From the NCBI GenBank assembly GCA_013214445.1, contig JABSPG010000009.1, forward strand, positions 21,957 through 36,853: a stretch of 14,897 bases of DNA, read 5' to 3'. The notes under the pieces are model-generated. The model was given only the letters and a program-made list of their open reading frames with translations, did no database searches and had not been told where the DNA came from. The position numbers and the translations under genes were made by a program. Shown piece by piece: positions 1 through 5,045 of this stretch (position 1 is the stretch's first letter; the number at the start of each line of letters is the position of its first letter). Source of the stretch: Ekhidna sp. (GTDB taxonomy: Bacteria > Bacteroidota > Bacteroidia > Cytophagales > Cyclobacteriaceae).

Positions 1-363
1 TCTGTACAACATTTGGACATTCTTACGGATGAACAGAAAGAGCTATTTAGAACAGCTTGGGAAATTGATCAGTTGGATATCGTAAAACATGCGGTTGAAA
101 GACAACAATATATATGTCAAGCTCAATCTGTGAACCTTTTCTTCAAAGAAGGTGTTCCTATTAACAAGGTTAATCAAGTTCATGTCGCTGCGTGGAAAGG
201 TAATTTGAAGACTCTATATTACGTTCGTATGTTGAATGATCATCGCGCTTCGTCTACGACACTTGAAGTTGAACGTGAAGTATTCCCGGATACAACAAAT
301 GCGTCAGAGGTTATTGCGTGCTCAATTGATAACCCTGAAACTTGCTCATCTTGCGAAGGATAG
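1..363 (+). CDS. nrdA: Ribonucleoside-diphosphate reductase large subunit, C-terminal 120 residues (5' end outside window)
   Basis: This is the C-terminal end of a class I ribonucleotide reductase alpha subunit, which reduces ribonucleotides to deoxyribonucleotides. The frame is open from base 1 and ends at TAG 361-363, so the start lies upstream of the window. The fragment carries the family block QSVNLFF (residues 42-48), then VHVAAWKGNLKTLYY. Its tandem tyrosines (73-74 of the fragment) match the radical-transfer Tyr-Tyr pair of E. coli NrdA (730-731). The C-terminus ends in C-S-S-C-E-G, the expected mobile redox-active cysteine pair that re-reduces the active site with thioredoxin or glutaredoxin. 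nrdB starts 5 nt downstream, and its Shine-Dalgarno GAAGGA lies within the last nrdA codons, so the two subunits are almost certainly co-translated. The identification is firm; only the missing N-terminal part is unknown. Confidence 0.93.
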   Translation, partial: SVQHLDILTDEQKELFRTAWEIDQLDIVKHAVERQQYICQAQSVNLFFKEGVPINKVNQVHVAAWKGNLKTLYYVRMLNDHRASSTTLEVEREVFPDTTNASEVIACSIDNPETCSSCEG

Positions 364-368
364 AGATT

Positions 369-1334
369 ATGTTAACTAATGAAAGAACTGTATTCAGACC
401 TATCCAATATCCATGGGCCTATGAAGCCTTTGAGAAACAATCTAAAATTCATTGGATTAAAGACGAAGTTGATCTGTCTCGTGATGTAGGTGATTGGAGG
501 AATGGGTTATCTGCGTCGGAAAAGAATCTTTTGACTCAACTCTTTAGGTTCTTTGTAACTGCTGACGTAGATGTTGGACGAGCGTACCTTGAAAAGTATT
601 GCGTCTATTTCAAACCTCCTGAAGTTCGTATGATGATGTCTACGTTTGCTGCCATGGAAGCTATTCATATTGACTCTTATGATGCTCTTCTTCAAACTGT
701 GAACATGCCGGATGTGGAATACCAAGCGTTCCAAGCTTATTCTGAGATGGCAGACAAACACGAATATCTTTGGGAGAACCCGATCGGTCTTACTGAAAAA
801 CAGAAAATTGCTTTTGACGTAGCTAAGTTCAGTGCGTTTGCCGAAGGCCTTCAGCTGTTCTCATCTTTCGTTATTCTTCTTTCGTTCCAGAACAGAGGCC
901 TTATGAAGGGTATGGGTCAAATTGTTACGTTCTCTGTACGTGATGAAGACCTTCATTGTTCTTCTATGATTAAGCTGTTCAAAACGTTTCGAGACGAGAA
1001 TCCTGAAATTTGGGATGACAATCTAAAGCGTGCTATCTATGAATGTGCCCGTCAAATGGTACAGCTTGAAGAGAACTTTGTAGACTTGTGCTTTGCTATG
1101 GGAGATATCGAAGGTATTACAAAAGATGAAGTTATGCGATTTGTTCGCTGGCTTTGTGATAAAAGACTTGTACAGTTGGGATTGAAACCTAACTATGATG
1201 AGACAACTGTGAACCCTATTCCATGGCTTGATGATGTTTTACAGCTACCAGACTTTGTTAATTTCTTTGAACAGAATGGTACTGAATACACTAAAGTGGG
1301 AACTACTGGGTCTGCAAGTGATCTAACGTTTTAA
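369..1334 (+). CDS. nrdB: Ribonucleoside-diphosphate reductase small subunit (class Ia type, tyrosyl radical)
   Basis: This is the 321-aa beta subunit that holds the di-iron centre and stable tyrosyl radical used by NrdA. Ligand positions of the ferritin-like fold are visible: D66, E97-x-x-H100, E159, and E193-x-x-H196 within RDEDLH. Y104 lies four residues after H100, the same spacing as H118/Y122 in E. coli NrdB, so the radical tyrosine is present and this is not a radical-less class Ic form. The C-terminus (about 297-321) is flexible and ends in D-L-T-F, where the family places the NrdA-docking peptide. ATG 369 is chosen because GAAGGA (355-360) sits at good spacing. An in-frame TTG at 342 would lie inside nrdA and extend the protein by nine non-conserved residues. 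The length is slightly short of the roughly 375 aa of bacterial NrdB, as usual for phages. Confidence 0.96.
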   Translation: MLTNERTVFRPIQYPWAYEAFEKQSKIHWIKDEVDLSRDVGDWRNGLSASEKNLLTQLFRFFVTADVDVGRAYLEKYCVYFKPPEVRMMMSTFAAMEAIHIDSYDALLQTVNMPDVEYQAFQAYSEMADKHEYLWENPIGLTEKQKIAFDVAKFSAFAEGLQLFSSFVILLSFQNRGLMKGMGQIVTFSVRDEDLHCSSMIKLFKTFRDENPEIWDDNLKRAIYECARQMVQLEENFVDLCFAMGDIEGITKDEVMRFVRWLCDKRLVQLGLKPNYDETTVNPIPWLDDVLQLPDFVNFFEQNGTEYTKVGTTGSASDLTF

Positions 1335-1341
1335 TACAGTT

Positions 1342-1350
1342 AAAGGAGGT
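1342..1350 (+). promoter_or_regulatory. Near-perfect Shine-Dalgarno for the 29-aa peptide
   Basis: AAAGGAGGT contains an 8-nt match to the anti-Shine-Dalgarno and ends 7 nt before ATG 1358. It is one of the strongest ribosome binding sites on the plus arm, and it is the main reason to believe that the very short downstream frame is translated. Confidence 0.75.
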
Positions 1351-1357
1351 GTATTTT

Positions 1358-1447
1358 ATGGTATTTATTAGTGTTTCCGCTACTATTGTGGTATGCCTTA
1401 CTCTGATGTTCTTTATCATTAAGTTATGGGAAATTAGTGATGATTAA
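1358..1447 (+). CDS. Tiny single-pass membrane peptide (29 aa)
   Basis: I do not recognise a family. The frame starts at ATG 1358 behind a very strong ribosome binding site and ends at TAA 1445-1447. Residues about 2-23 are almost entirely hydrophobic (V, F, I, L, A, T, C, M), followed by K-L-W and an acidic tail E-I-S-D-D, the profile of a single transmembrane helix with a charged end. The next gene starts at ATG 1440 inside its last codons, so termination here probably feeds re-initiation there. It sits between nrdB and two small unknown genes. It could be a small inhibitor or regulator of a host membrane protein, or a holin-type peptide, but nothing in the sequence decides this. The ribosome binding site and coupling make translation likely; the function is unknown. 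Confidence 0.7.
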   Translation: MVFISVSATIVVCLTLMFFIIKLWEISDD

Positions 1448-1673
1448 AGCAGAAGAACTTGAGAGTTCAACTCTTGTAACTGCTCTTCGTCATATTACAG
1501 CGTCTCAGACTAAAATGTATAAAGATATTCAACAAATTCTTGACGATGATCGTTATGATCCGGCTACTCGTAATACTGAAATCAGACAAAGATTGGTTCA
1601 ACAAGCGTCTAATCATTTTGATGTTGGTGAATTGATTTCTAACCTTTTAAAAACGGAGAACCCTCTTTCATGA
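1440..1673 (+). CDS. Hypothetical protein, 77 aa, helical
   Basis: No family recognised. ATG 1440 overlaps the stop of the upstream membrane peptide. The GTG at 1437 is in frame and adds one Met, but ATG fits coupled initiation better. The protein is soluble and predicted mostly helical: residues 1-35 (LESSTLVTALRHITASQTKM...) look amphipathic, and DDDRYDPATRNTEIRQRL suggests a second helix. There are no cysteines and no membrane segment. It ends with an ATGA overlap with the next gene, so the two are translationally coupled. A small phage accessory protein is the most that can be said. Confidence 0.75.
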   Translation: MIKAEELESSTLVTALRHITASQTKMYKDIQQILDDDRYDPATRNTEIRQRLVQQASNHFDVGELISNLLKTENPLS

Positions 1674-1918
1674 TTCTTGAAATTGAAGAATTGCTTTTGC
1701 AGATGACTCTTCCTGAAGAACATCCTCTTAAATTGTTTTGGACAAGAGACGAAACACAATTGATTCTTACTTTGTCTGATTCGGAAGACACCGTTTCTAG
1801 TACACATATTTTCTATAACAATACTGAGTTACCGCCTGTTGAGATTATGAAACAGCTTGACATTGGCCTTGGAAACATGGAGAGTTCCCTTTATGAAAAC
1901 TATTTTGCAAATTCCTGA
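1670..1918 (+). CDS. Hypothetical acidic protein, 82 aa
   Basis: No family recognised. It starts at ATG 1670 in an ATGA overlap with the preceding stop. The protein is acidic (many E and D), with an alternating hydrophobic pattern at about residues 24-50 (LFWTRDETQLILTLSDSE) that looks like two beta strands, followed by a short helix near the C-terminus. There is no signal peptide, membrane segment or cysteine. The metallophosphoesterase start (ATG 1893) lies 26 nt inside this gene. Small acidic phage proteins are sometimes DNA mimics or host-protein inhibitors, but no motif here supports a specific role. Confidence 0.75.
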   Translation: MILEIEELLLQMTLPEEHPLKLFWTRDETQLILTLSDSEDTVSSTHIFYNNTELPPVEIMKQLDIGLGNMESSLYENYFANS

Positions 1919-2702
1919 TATGCACATCCGTGCTAATACTGATTTAACTCATTGTGAAGCTCTTGGTAATTTTATTGAAGAGCACGCTGAAGGTCTCGAT
2001 ATTATTGTGAATACTGGTGATGGTATTGATCTAAACGATCTTTATACTATTCCGGCTAAGAACATTAGCGAAGATTCTCTATCAGAATGGTGTCATTATA
2101 TTGATGGCGATTTTCAAGCACATAAACAAGCTTCATATAAAATCATGGGACCTTATTTTCATCTTATCGACAGACGACGTTCTCAGAAAAAACGTATCCC
2201 AAAAATCCGTCGTGTCTATACAGAAGGTAATCATGAGTACCGTTTCAATAGGTTCATGGATAAGTTCAAAGTTTCAGTAGGTAAAGTTGGTTTCGGATAC
2301 TTTAATGAAATGTCTGAAGCAGACTTAAAAGGAATTTTCCCTTACTACGGCGAGTTCTACAGGTATCGTGATGTTGTTTCTATTGAAGGTATTAACTTCT
2401 CCCATGCTTTCCATGTTCATCAGAGCGCCGTGCTAACAGTAGATTCTATTAAGAAAGTGAATATGGCTTCTTCTGTAAGCGGACATCTTCATAAGATTAG
2501 ATTTGACACAGATTATGCTGCTGATCAGAGACCTGTGTTCACATACGTGGGTGGTTGTTTTATGCAAGATGATCCTGAATATGTAGATGGGTCTTATCAA
2601 GGACATACATCAGGTGTGACACTTCTTCATGGTGTTGATGGTAGTGGATATTTTGAACCTGAATTCATCGGTATTGATCGTCTTATCAGGGAGTATTTGT
2701 AA
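1893..2702 (+). CDS. Calcineurin-like metallophosphoesterase, 269 aa
   Basis: This is a binuclear-metal phosphoesterase of the calcineurin-like superfamily. The diagnostic blocks occur in order: D9-x-H11 (PDMHI), G42-D43 (NTGDG), G112-N113-H114-E115 (TEGNHEYR), H171 (NFSHAFH), and G197-H198-x-H200 (SGHLHK). All expected metal ligands are present, so the enzyme should be active on a phosphomono- or diester. The substrate (nucleotide, protein or RNA end) cannot be read from the sequence. ATG 1893 is preferred over the in-frame upstream codon at 1857 because the conserved first strand (KTILQIPDMH) begins directly after it and GGAGAG (1879-1884) precedes it. The insertion at about residues 55-105, rich in R and K near its end (RRRSQKKR), is larger than in minimal members. 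Such genes are common in phage nucleotide-metabolism blocks, here between RNR and ThyX. Confidence 0.87.
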   Translation: MKTILQIPDMHIRANTDLTHCEALGNFIEEHAEGLDIIVNTGDGIDLNDLYTIPAKNISEDSLSEWCHYIDGDFQAHKQASYKIMGPYFHLIDRRRSQKKRIPKIRRVYTEGNHEYRFNRFMDKFKVSVGKVGFGYFNEMSEADLKGIFPYYGEFYRYRDVVSIEGINFSHAFHVHQSAVLTVDSIKKVNMASSVSGHLHKIRFDTDYAADQRPVFTYVGGCFMQDDPEYVDGSYQGHTSGVTLLHGVDGSGYFEPEFIGIDRLIREYL

Positions 2703-2809
2703 TGTTAGAAATCATCCAAGCGGTTTCAGCAATAACTACTTTAATGTTTGTATTTATAGGTGTCCATATTATTTTTCATGGTATTTCAGGAGATGATTCA
2801 TGGCTTTAA
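2702..2809 (+). CDS. Tiny single-pass membrane peptide (35 aa)
   Basis: No family recognised. The ATG at 2702 overlaps the TAA stop of the phosphoesterase by one base (TAATG), and AGGGAG (2688-2693) lies 8 nt upstream, so a start here is well supported. Residues about 4-27 are hydrophobic (I, A, V, L, F, G) with histidines at 22 and 26. The tail G-D-D-S-W-L is polar. The last 10 nt overlap the start of thyX, and the thyX ribosome binding site AGGAGA lies inside this frame. This is the second very short membrane peptide of the arm. A regulatory or holin-like role is possible but unproven. Confidence 0.66.
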   Translation: MLEIIQAVSAITTLMFVFIGVHIIFHGISGDDSWL

Positions 2810-3486
2810 TCAAAGCTCGCGTAGTAGCTAAAACTGTCCCTCTTGTCGAAGGACTTGACACAATTGAAGATTTCATCGCATACACTGCAAGGGTTTCTAA
2901 TCCGAGCAATCAGATGAATACGATGACTGGCCCTAAACTTCTACAATTCCTAACGGATGAGAATCATTGGTCCCCTTATGAAATGGCCAACATCGTTGTA
3001 GAAGTTGAAACGACTCGTGATATTAGTAGACAATTGCTCAGACACAGGTCTTTCTCTTTTCAAGAGTTTAGTCAACGGTATGCAGACACAAAAGCTTTAG
3101 ACTATACGTTTGAAGATGTTGTTCGTGAGACCCGTATTCAAGATACTAAAAATAGACAAAACTCCCTTCCTACCGAAGATTATCATAAACATCTGATTGA
3201 CGATTTCGAAGCATATCAGAACGAGGTGTTTGAACTAGCTCTTAAGGGTTATAAATATTGCCTCGACAGACATGTTGCTAAGGAACAAGCCCGCGCACTT
3301 TTACCTGAAGGTCTCACACCTAGTCGTCTATACGTTAATGGTAATCTCCGTTCTTGGATGCACTATATAGGATTACGTTCTGGTAACGGTACACAAAAAG
3401 AACATATTGAACTTGCAAAAGAGTGTGCTCGTGTTATTTCAGAGGCTGGGTTTCCTACAATTGAAAGGTTTGTTTGTGATGATTAA
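2800..3486 (+). CDS. thyX: Flavin-dependent thymidylate synthase ThyX, 228 aa
   Basis: ThyX methylates dUMP to dTMP using methylene-tetrahydrofolate, with FAD and NADPH as the reductive system. The ThyX signature RHRx7S is intact: R81-H82-R83, seven residues, S91 (RHRSFSFQEFS). The substrate and FAD-binding blocks are also present: HWSPYEM (56-62), RALLPEG (165-171), N180-G-N-L-R184-S-W-M-H188, and LRSGNGTQKEH near 192-202. Full length is normal for the family (about 220-250 aa). AGGAGA (2788-2793) precedes ATG 2800. The gene follows RNR and overlaps its neighbours on both sides, consistent with one operon for deoxynucleotide supply. It makes the phage independent of host ThyA-type synthesis. 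Confidence 0.98.
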   Translation: MALIKARVVAKTVPLVEGLDTIEDFIAYTARVSNPSNQMNTMTGPKLLQFLTDENHWSPYEMANIVVEVETTRDISRQLLRHRSFSFQEFSQRYADTKALDYTFEDVVRETRIQDTKNRQNSLPTEDYHKHLIDDFEAYQNEVFELALKGYKYCLDRHVAKEQARALLPEGLTPSRLYVNGNLRSWMHYIGLRSGNGTQKEHIELAKECARVISEAGFPTIERFVCDD

Positions 3487-3682
3487 GTTTATTGGTAGAG
3501 ATATAGAATCAGCTCCTATCGGTACAGTTGTTCTTACAGACTTAGGTACTGGTATTTGCTACTCAGAAGATGGTCAATGGTACCTATGTGATACATTTAG
3601 CAATGTTCCTACATGTGCAGATTGGGGACTTGAAATTTCTGAAATAACACCTACAAAGTGGATACCGATGCCTGATTTCTAG
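3479..3682 (+). CDS. Hypothetical protein, 67 aa
   Basis: No family recognised. ATG 3479 overlaps the thyX stop by 8 nt and is preceded by AAAGG at about 10 nt. The longer in-frame start at 3407 would lie deep in thyX and is less likely. The product looks like a small beta-rich domain with several tryptophans (W34, W49 and W61) and three cysteines at about 27, 37 and 46. No membrane segment is present. The pattern TVVLTDLGTGICYSEDGQWYLC resembles short beta-hairpin strands around turns. It closes the thyX segment and is followed by a promoter-like element, so it may be the last gene of that transcript segment. Confidence 0.68.
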   Translation: MIKFIGRDIESAPIGTVVLTDLGTGICYSEDGQWYLCDTFSNVPTCADWGLEISEITPTKWIPMPDF

Positions 3683-3686
3683 GATA

Positions 3687-3695
3687 TGGTATACT
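3687..3695 (+). promoter_or_regulatory. Extended -10 promoter candidate (TGGTATACT), possibly giving a leaderless mRNA
   Basis: TG-N-TATACT matches the bacterial sigma-70 extended -10 (TGnTATAAT) at all but one hexamer base. No good -35 is visible at 17 +/- 1 bp, which extended -10 promoters can tolerate. The predicted transcription start, 7 nt after the hexamer, falls at 3702, the A of the ATG of the next gene, and that gene has no Shine-Dalgarno. The same 10-mer, ATGGTATACT, recurs at 4514-4523. Confidence 0.4.
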
Positions 3696-3701
3696 CCCAG
3701 T

Positions 3702-3947
3702 ATGGCCACTAAAAAACGCGACTATAAAAAAGAATACGAATACCACGGAACTCCTGAACAAAAGAAACGTAGGGCAGCCCGTGGTAGATCACGATACAAG
3801 CTTGAAAAAGCTGGGAAAGTCCGTAAAGGCGATGGTAAAGATGTACACCACAAGGACAACAATCCTAACAATACGTCAAGAAAAAATTTGCGAGTAGAGC
3901 CAAAATCAGTTAACAGAGCTAGGAAAACGAAGAGGAAACGTAAATAA
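3702..3947 (+). CDS. Small basic HNH-like protein, 81 aa
   Basis: The protein is extremely rich in K and R at both ends and has one compact motif, V48-H49-H50-K-D-N53-N54-P-x-N56-N57, followed by a conserved-looking N62-L-R-V. This resembles the beta-beta-alpha metal core of HNH nucleases (HH-x-D-x-N...N-x-x-L). The second histidine expected at the end of a full HNH domain is not obvious. It may be a minimal HNH-fold DNA-binding protein rather than a nuclease. Similar short basic HNH-like proteins are common in podoviruses near lysis and packaging genes. The ATG at 3702 lacks a ribosome binding site, but a promoter-like element ends just before it. The endolysin GTG follows the stop codon directly. 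Confidence 0.62.
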   Translation: MATKKRDYKKEYEYHGTPEQKKRRAARGRSRYKLEKAGKVRKGDGKDVHHKDNNPNNTSRKNLRVEPKSVNRARKTKRKRK

Positions 3948-4598
3948 GTGGGAAGAAAACTTACTAAAGCGCAACGTAACTATACTAAGAAACCGTATCA
4001 GGTTAAAAGAACAGGACCAAGCAAATTGAGTAATCTTCCTCCATATAAACATCCCGCATTCCTACGAGCCCTTCAAGACGCCGAGAACGGTAGTAAAACA
4101 GGATATGACCCACAAAATGGTTGGTTCCCTCATAGGTCCCTAGAAGGTGGTACAGACACTATTGGTTATGGACATAAGTTAAGTCCTTCTGAGGATGCCC
4201 GTGACTACGTAATGATCAGCGGTGAAGAAGTACCTTTTGATGAACAAAATCGCATTGGTATTCCTGATGAACTTATTCATCAACTGTTTCGTGAAGATGT
4301 AGAAAGGTCTATGGTCACTGCTCGTAATCAATGGAATGTGTTCTATAGTGCTGACATCTATTTTGATGGCCTTGCTTCCAAATATCAATGTATTCTTACA
4401 GACCTCGTCTTTAATATCGGCACTCTTGTTAACCGTAATGAATGGCAATGGCCGTCTCTTGCTCAAGGTATTATCAATCAAGATGGCTCAATTGTGCGCA
4501 AAGAGTCCCTGAGATGGTATACTAACGAACAAGGTAGAAAAATTCCTCTTGACAACCGTCGAGATTTAATTTGTAATGCAGTAGGTATTTATGAATAA
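3948..4598 (+). CDS. Endolysin, GH24 (T4-lysozyme-type) muramidase, 216 aa
   Basis: This protein likely cleaves the glycan strands of host peptidoglycan at lysis. The lysozyme core is visible: candidate catalytic Glu46 in D-A-E-N-G, then YDPQNGW, SLEGGTDTIGYGHKLS (64-79) with the typical T-x-G-Y-G-H block after the substrate-cleft residues, and LTDLVFNIG, the usual helix preceding the C-terminal half. The first about 35 residues are basic and proline-containing, with no signal peptide or signal-anchor, so export would need a holin. The start is GTG 3948 directly after the TAA of the HNH-like gene, with AGAGGA about 12 nt upstream. This spacing is long, so coupling may matter. No ATG lies near the N-terminus; a TTG around 4026 would also keep the catalytic core. 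The spanins lie on the opposite arm. Confidence 0.87.
   Translation: MGRKLTKAQRNYTKKPYQVKRTGPSKLSNLPPYKHPAFLRALQDAENGSKTGYDPQNGWFPHRSLEGGTDTIGYGHKLSPSEDARDYVMISGEEVPFDEQNRIGIPDELIHQLFREDVERSMVTARNQWNVFYSADIYFDGLASKYQCILTDLVFNIGTLVNRNEWQWPSLAQGIINQDGSIVRKESLRWYTNEQGRKIPLDNRRDLICNAVGIYE
4514..4523 (+). promoter_or_regulatory. Second copy of ATGGTATACT (extended -10-like), upstream of the RNA genes
   Basis: This 10-mer is identical to the one before the HNH-like gene (3686-3695) and again gives TG-N-TATACT. It lies inside the 3' part of the endolysin gene, about 85 nt upstream of the tRNA-like RNA at 4607, so a transcript starting near 4530 would lead into both RNA genes. No convincing -35 is present, and coding constraint could explain one copy, so confidence is low. 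Confidence 0.27.
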
Positions 4599-4606
4599 TG
4601 AAGGAT

Positions 4607-4673
4607 GGGGTTGAACTAGTTTTGACAGGTAGTAATATCCTGGACATCGGTGCAAATCCGATCAACTCCACCA
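4607..4673 (+). ncRNA. Compact tmRNA-like tRNA-like domain (TLD) lacking an mRNA-like domain, 67 nt
   Basis: The ends pair as a 7-bp acceptor stem (GGGGTTG 4607-4613 with CAACTCC 4663-4669), then A73 (4670) and an encoded CCA (4671-4673). A 5-bp T stem (4646-4650/4658-4662) closes a 7-nt loop. Only 32 nt separate acceptor and T arm, about 10 too few for a normal D arm plus anticodon arm. They read AACTAGTTTTGACAGG..., like the tmRNA D region (CTGG-TTCGACGGG type). A hairpin CAGGTA-GTAA-TAtCCTG (4626-4642) follows, then GGAC just before the T arm, as in tmRNA 3' ends. The acceptor has G3-U70 (4609/4667), the alanine identity pair used by tmRNA. So it resembles a tmRNA whose mRNA-like domain is replaced by a GNRA-type tetraloop. 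Oddities are G instead of U at T-loop position 55 and A-G where D-loop G-G is expected. The alternative is a degenerate phage tRNA. Confidence 0.62.
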
Positions 4674-4681
4674 AATATTTA

Positions 4682-4757
4682 GCGGCTATGGTGTTTAACG
4701 GTAGCATCCCTGGCTTCCACCCAGCAGGTACGAGTTCGAATCTCGTTGGCCGCTCCA
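4682..4757 (+). tRNA. tRNA-Gly, anticodon UCC (reads GGA/GGG)
   Basis: This is a complete 76-nt cloverleaf. The acceptor stem is GCGGCTA paired with TGGCCGC (one G-U), followed by discriminator T73 and an encoded CCA. The D arm contains the G18-G19 pair (ACGGTA). The anticodon loop C-T-T-C-C-A-C places TCC at 4716-4718 between T33 and A37. The T arm ACGAG-TTCGAAT-CTCGT is canonical. The U73 discriminator and overall pattern match bacterial tRNA-Gly. The top pair of the anticodon stem (27-43) is a C-C mismatch and the D stem has two G-U pairs, so the tRNA is somewhat relaxed but should fold. It lies 8 nt after the tRNA-like RNA, so the two probably share a precursor. Confidence 0.94.
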
Positions 4758-4773
4758 TTGAAAAGAGGATTAA

Positions 4774-4965
4774 ATGAAATTTTGGACTACATACGAGAAA
4801 CTGAGACCTCAAACAAAACGAGAAGAACTTCTTGAAGAAATTGAACAACTAGAACGTGAGATTCGTATTCAAGAACAAGGCTGTACATTCTTCGGTGAAC
4901 CTCCTACTAAATTTCTTCAACGACAGCTACAAAGAGCGCGGAGAGAACTGGATGACCTTAGTTGA
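4774..4965 (+). CDS. Small coiled-coil protein, 63 aa
   Basis: No family recognised. ATG 4774 follows AAGAGGA at good spacing. Residues about 12-35 (KREELLEEIEQLEREIRIQEQ) have clear heptad spacing of L and I in a very acidic/basic alternating helix. After a short break with F, G and P (TFFGEPPT), a second helix carries Q, R and L (residues about 46-62). This suggests a two-helix hairpin that dimerises. It lies just after the RNA genes and overlaps the next peptide by 14 nt. A structural or adaptor role is possible; no catalytic or metal-binding residues are visible. Confidence 0.75.
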   Translation: MKFWTTYEKLRPQTKREELLEEIEQLEREIRIQEQGCTFFGEPPTKFLQRQLQRARRELDDLS

Positions 4966-5044
4966 CATGATTGATATAATTAGACCTCTGCTAGGTATCT
5001 CTATTGGGCTTATTTTTTGCTACATTTTAACGATTGATTGGTGA
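4952..5044 (+). CDS. Tiny single-pass membrane peptide (30 aa), possible holin-like protein
   Basis: No family recognised. GGAGAG (4940-4945) lies 6 nt before ATG 4952, which favours this start over the upstream in-frame ATG at 4856 and the next ATG at 4967. Residues about 8-27 form one hydrophobic stretch (IIRPLLGISIGLIFCYILT) with a single R and P near its start, and the peptide ends I-D-W. The start overlaps the coiled-coil gene and the stop is 1 nt before the DUF2493 ATG, so all three genes look coupled. It lies near the endolysin and no other holin is visible, so a pinholin-like role can be considered. One short helix is weak evidence. Confidence 0.66.
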   Translation: MTLVDMIDIIRPLLGISIGLIFCYILTIDW

Positions 5045-5045
5045 T

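Noticed and set aside
342..368. Upstream TTG start for nrdB
   Set aside because: It lies within nrdA, lacks its own ribosome binding site and adds residues outside the conserved NrdB start.
1857..1892. Upstream start for the metallophosphoesterase
   Set aside because: The conserved first beta strand and the Shine-Dalgarno fit ATG 1893; the extra residues overlap the preceding gene.
4622..4627. TTGACA as a -35 box inside the TLD-like RNA
   Set aside because: No -10-like hexamer lies 16-18 bp downstream (CATCGG at 17 bp), and the bases are explained by the tmRNA-like D region.
4607..4673. Ordinary tRNA
   Set aside because: Only 32 nt separate acceptor and T stems, so a D arm plus a 5-bp anticodon arm does not fit, and no 7-nt anticodon loop with U33 appears.
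4522..4848. 108-aa minus-strand ORF containing PTRFELVPAGWK...GFAPMSRILLPVKTSSTPSF
   Set aside because: It is the antisense translation of the tRNA-Gly and the TLD-like RNA. Such sequences are a common mis-annotation over tRNA genes.
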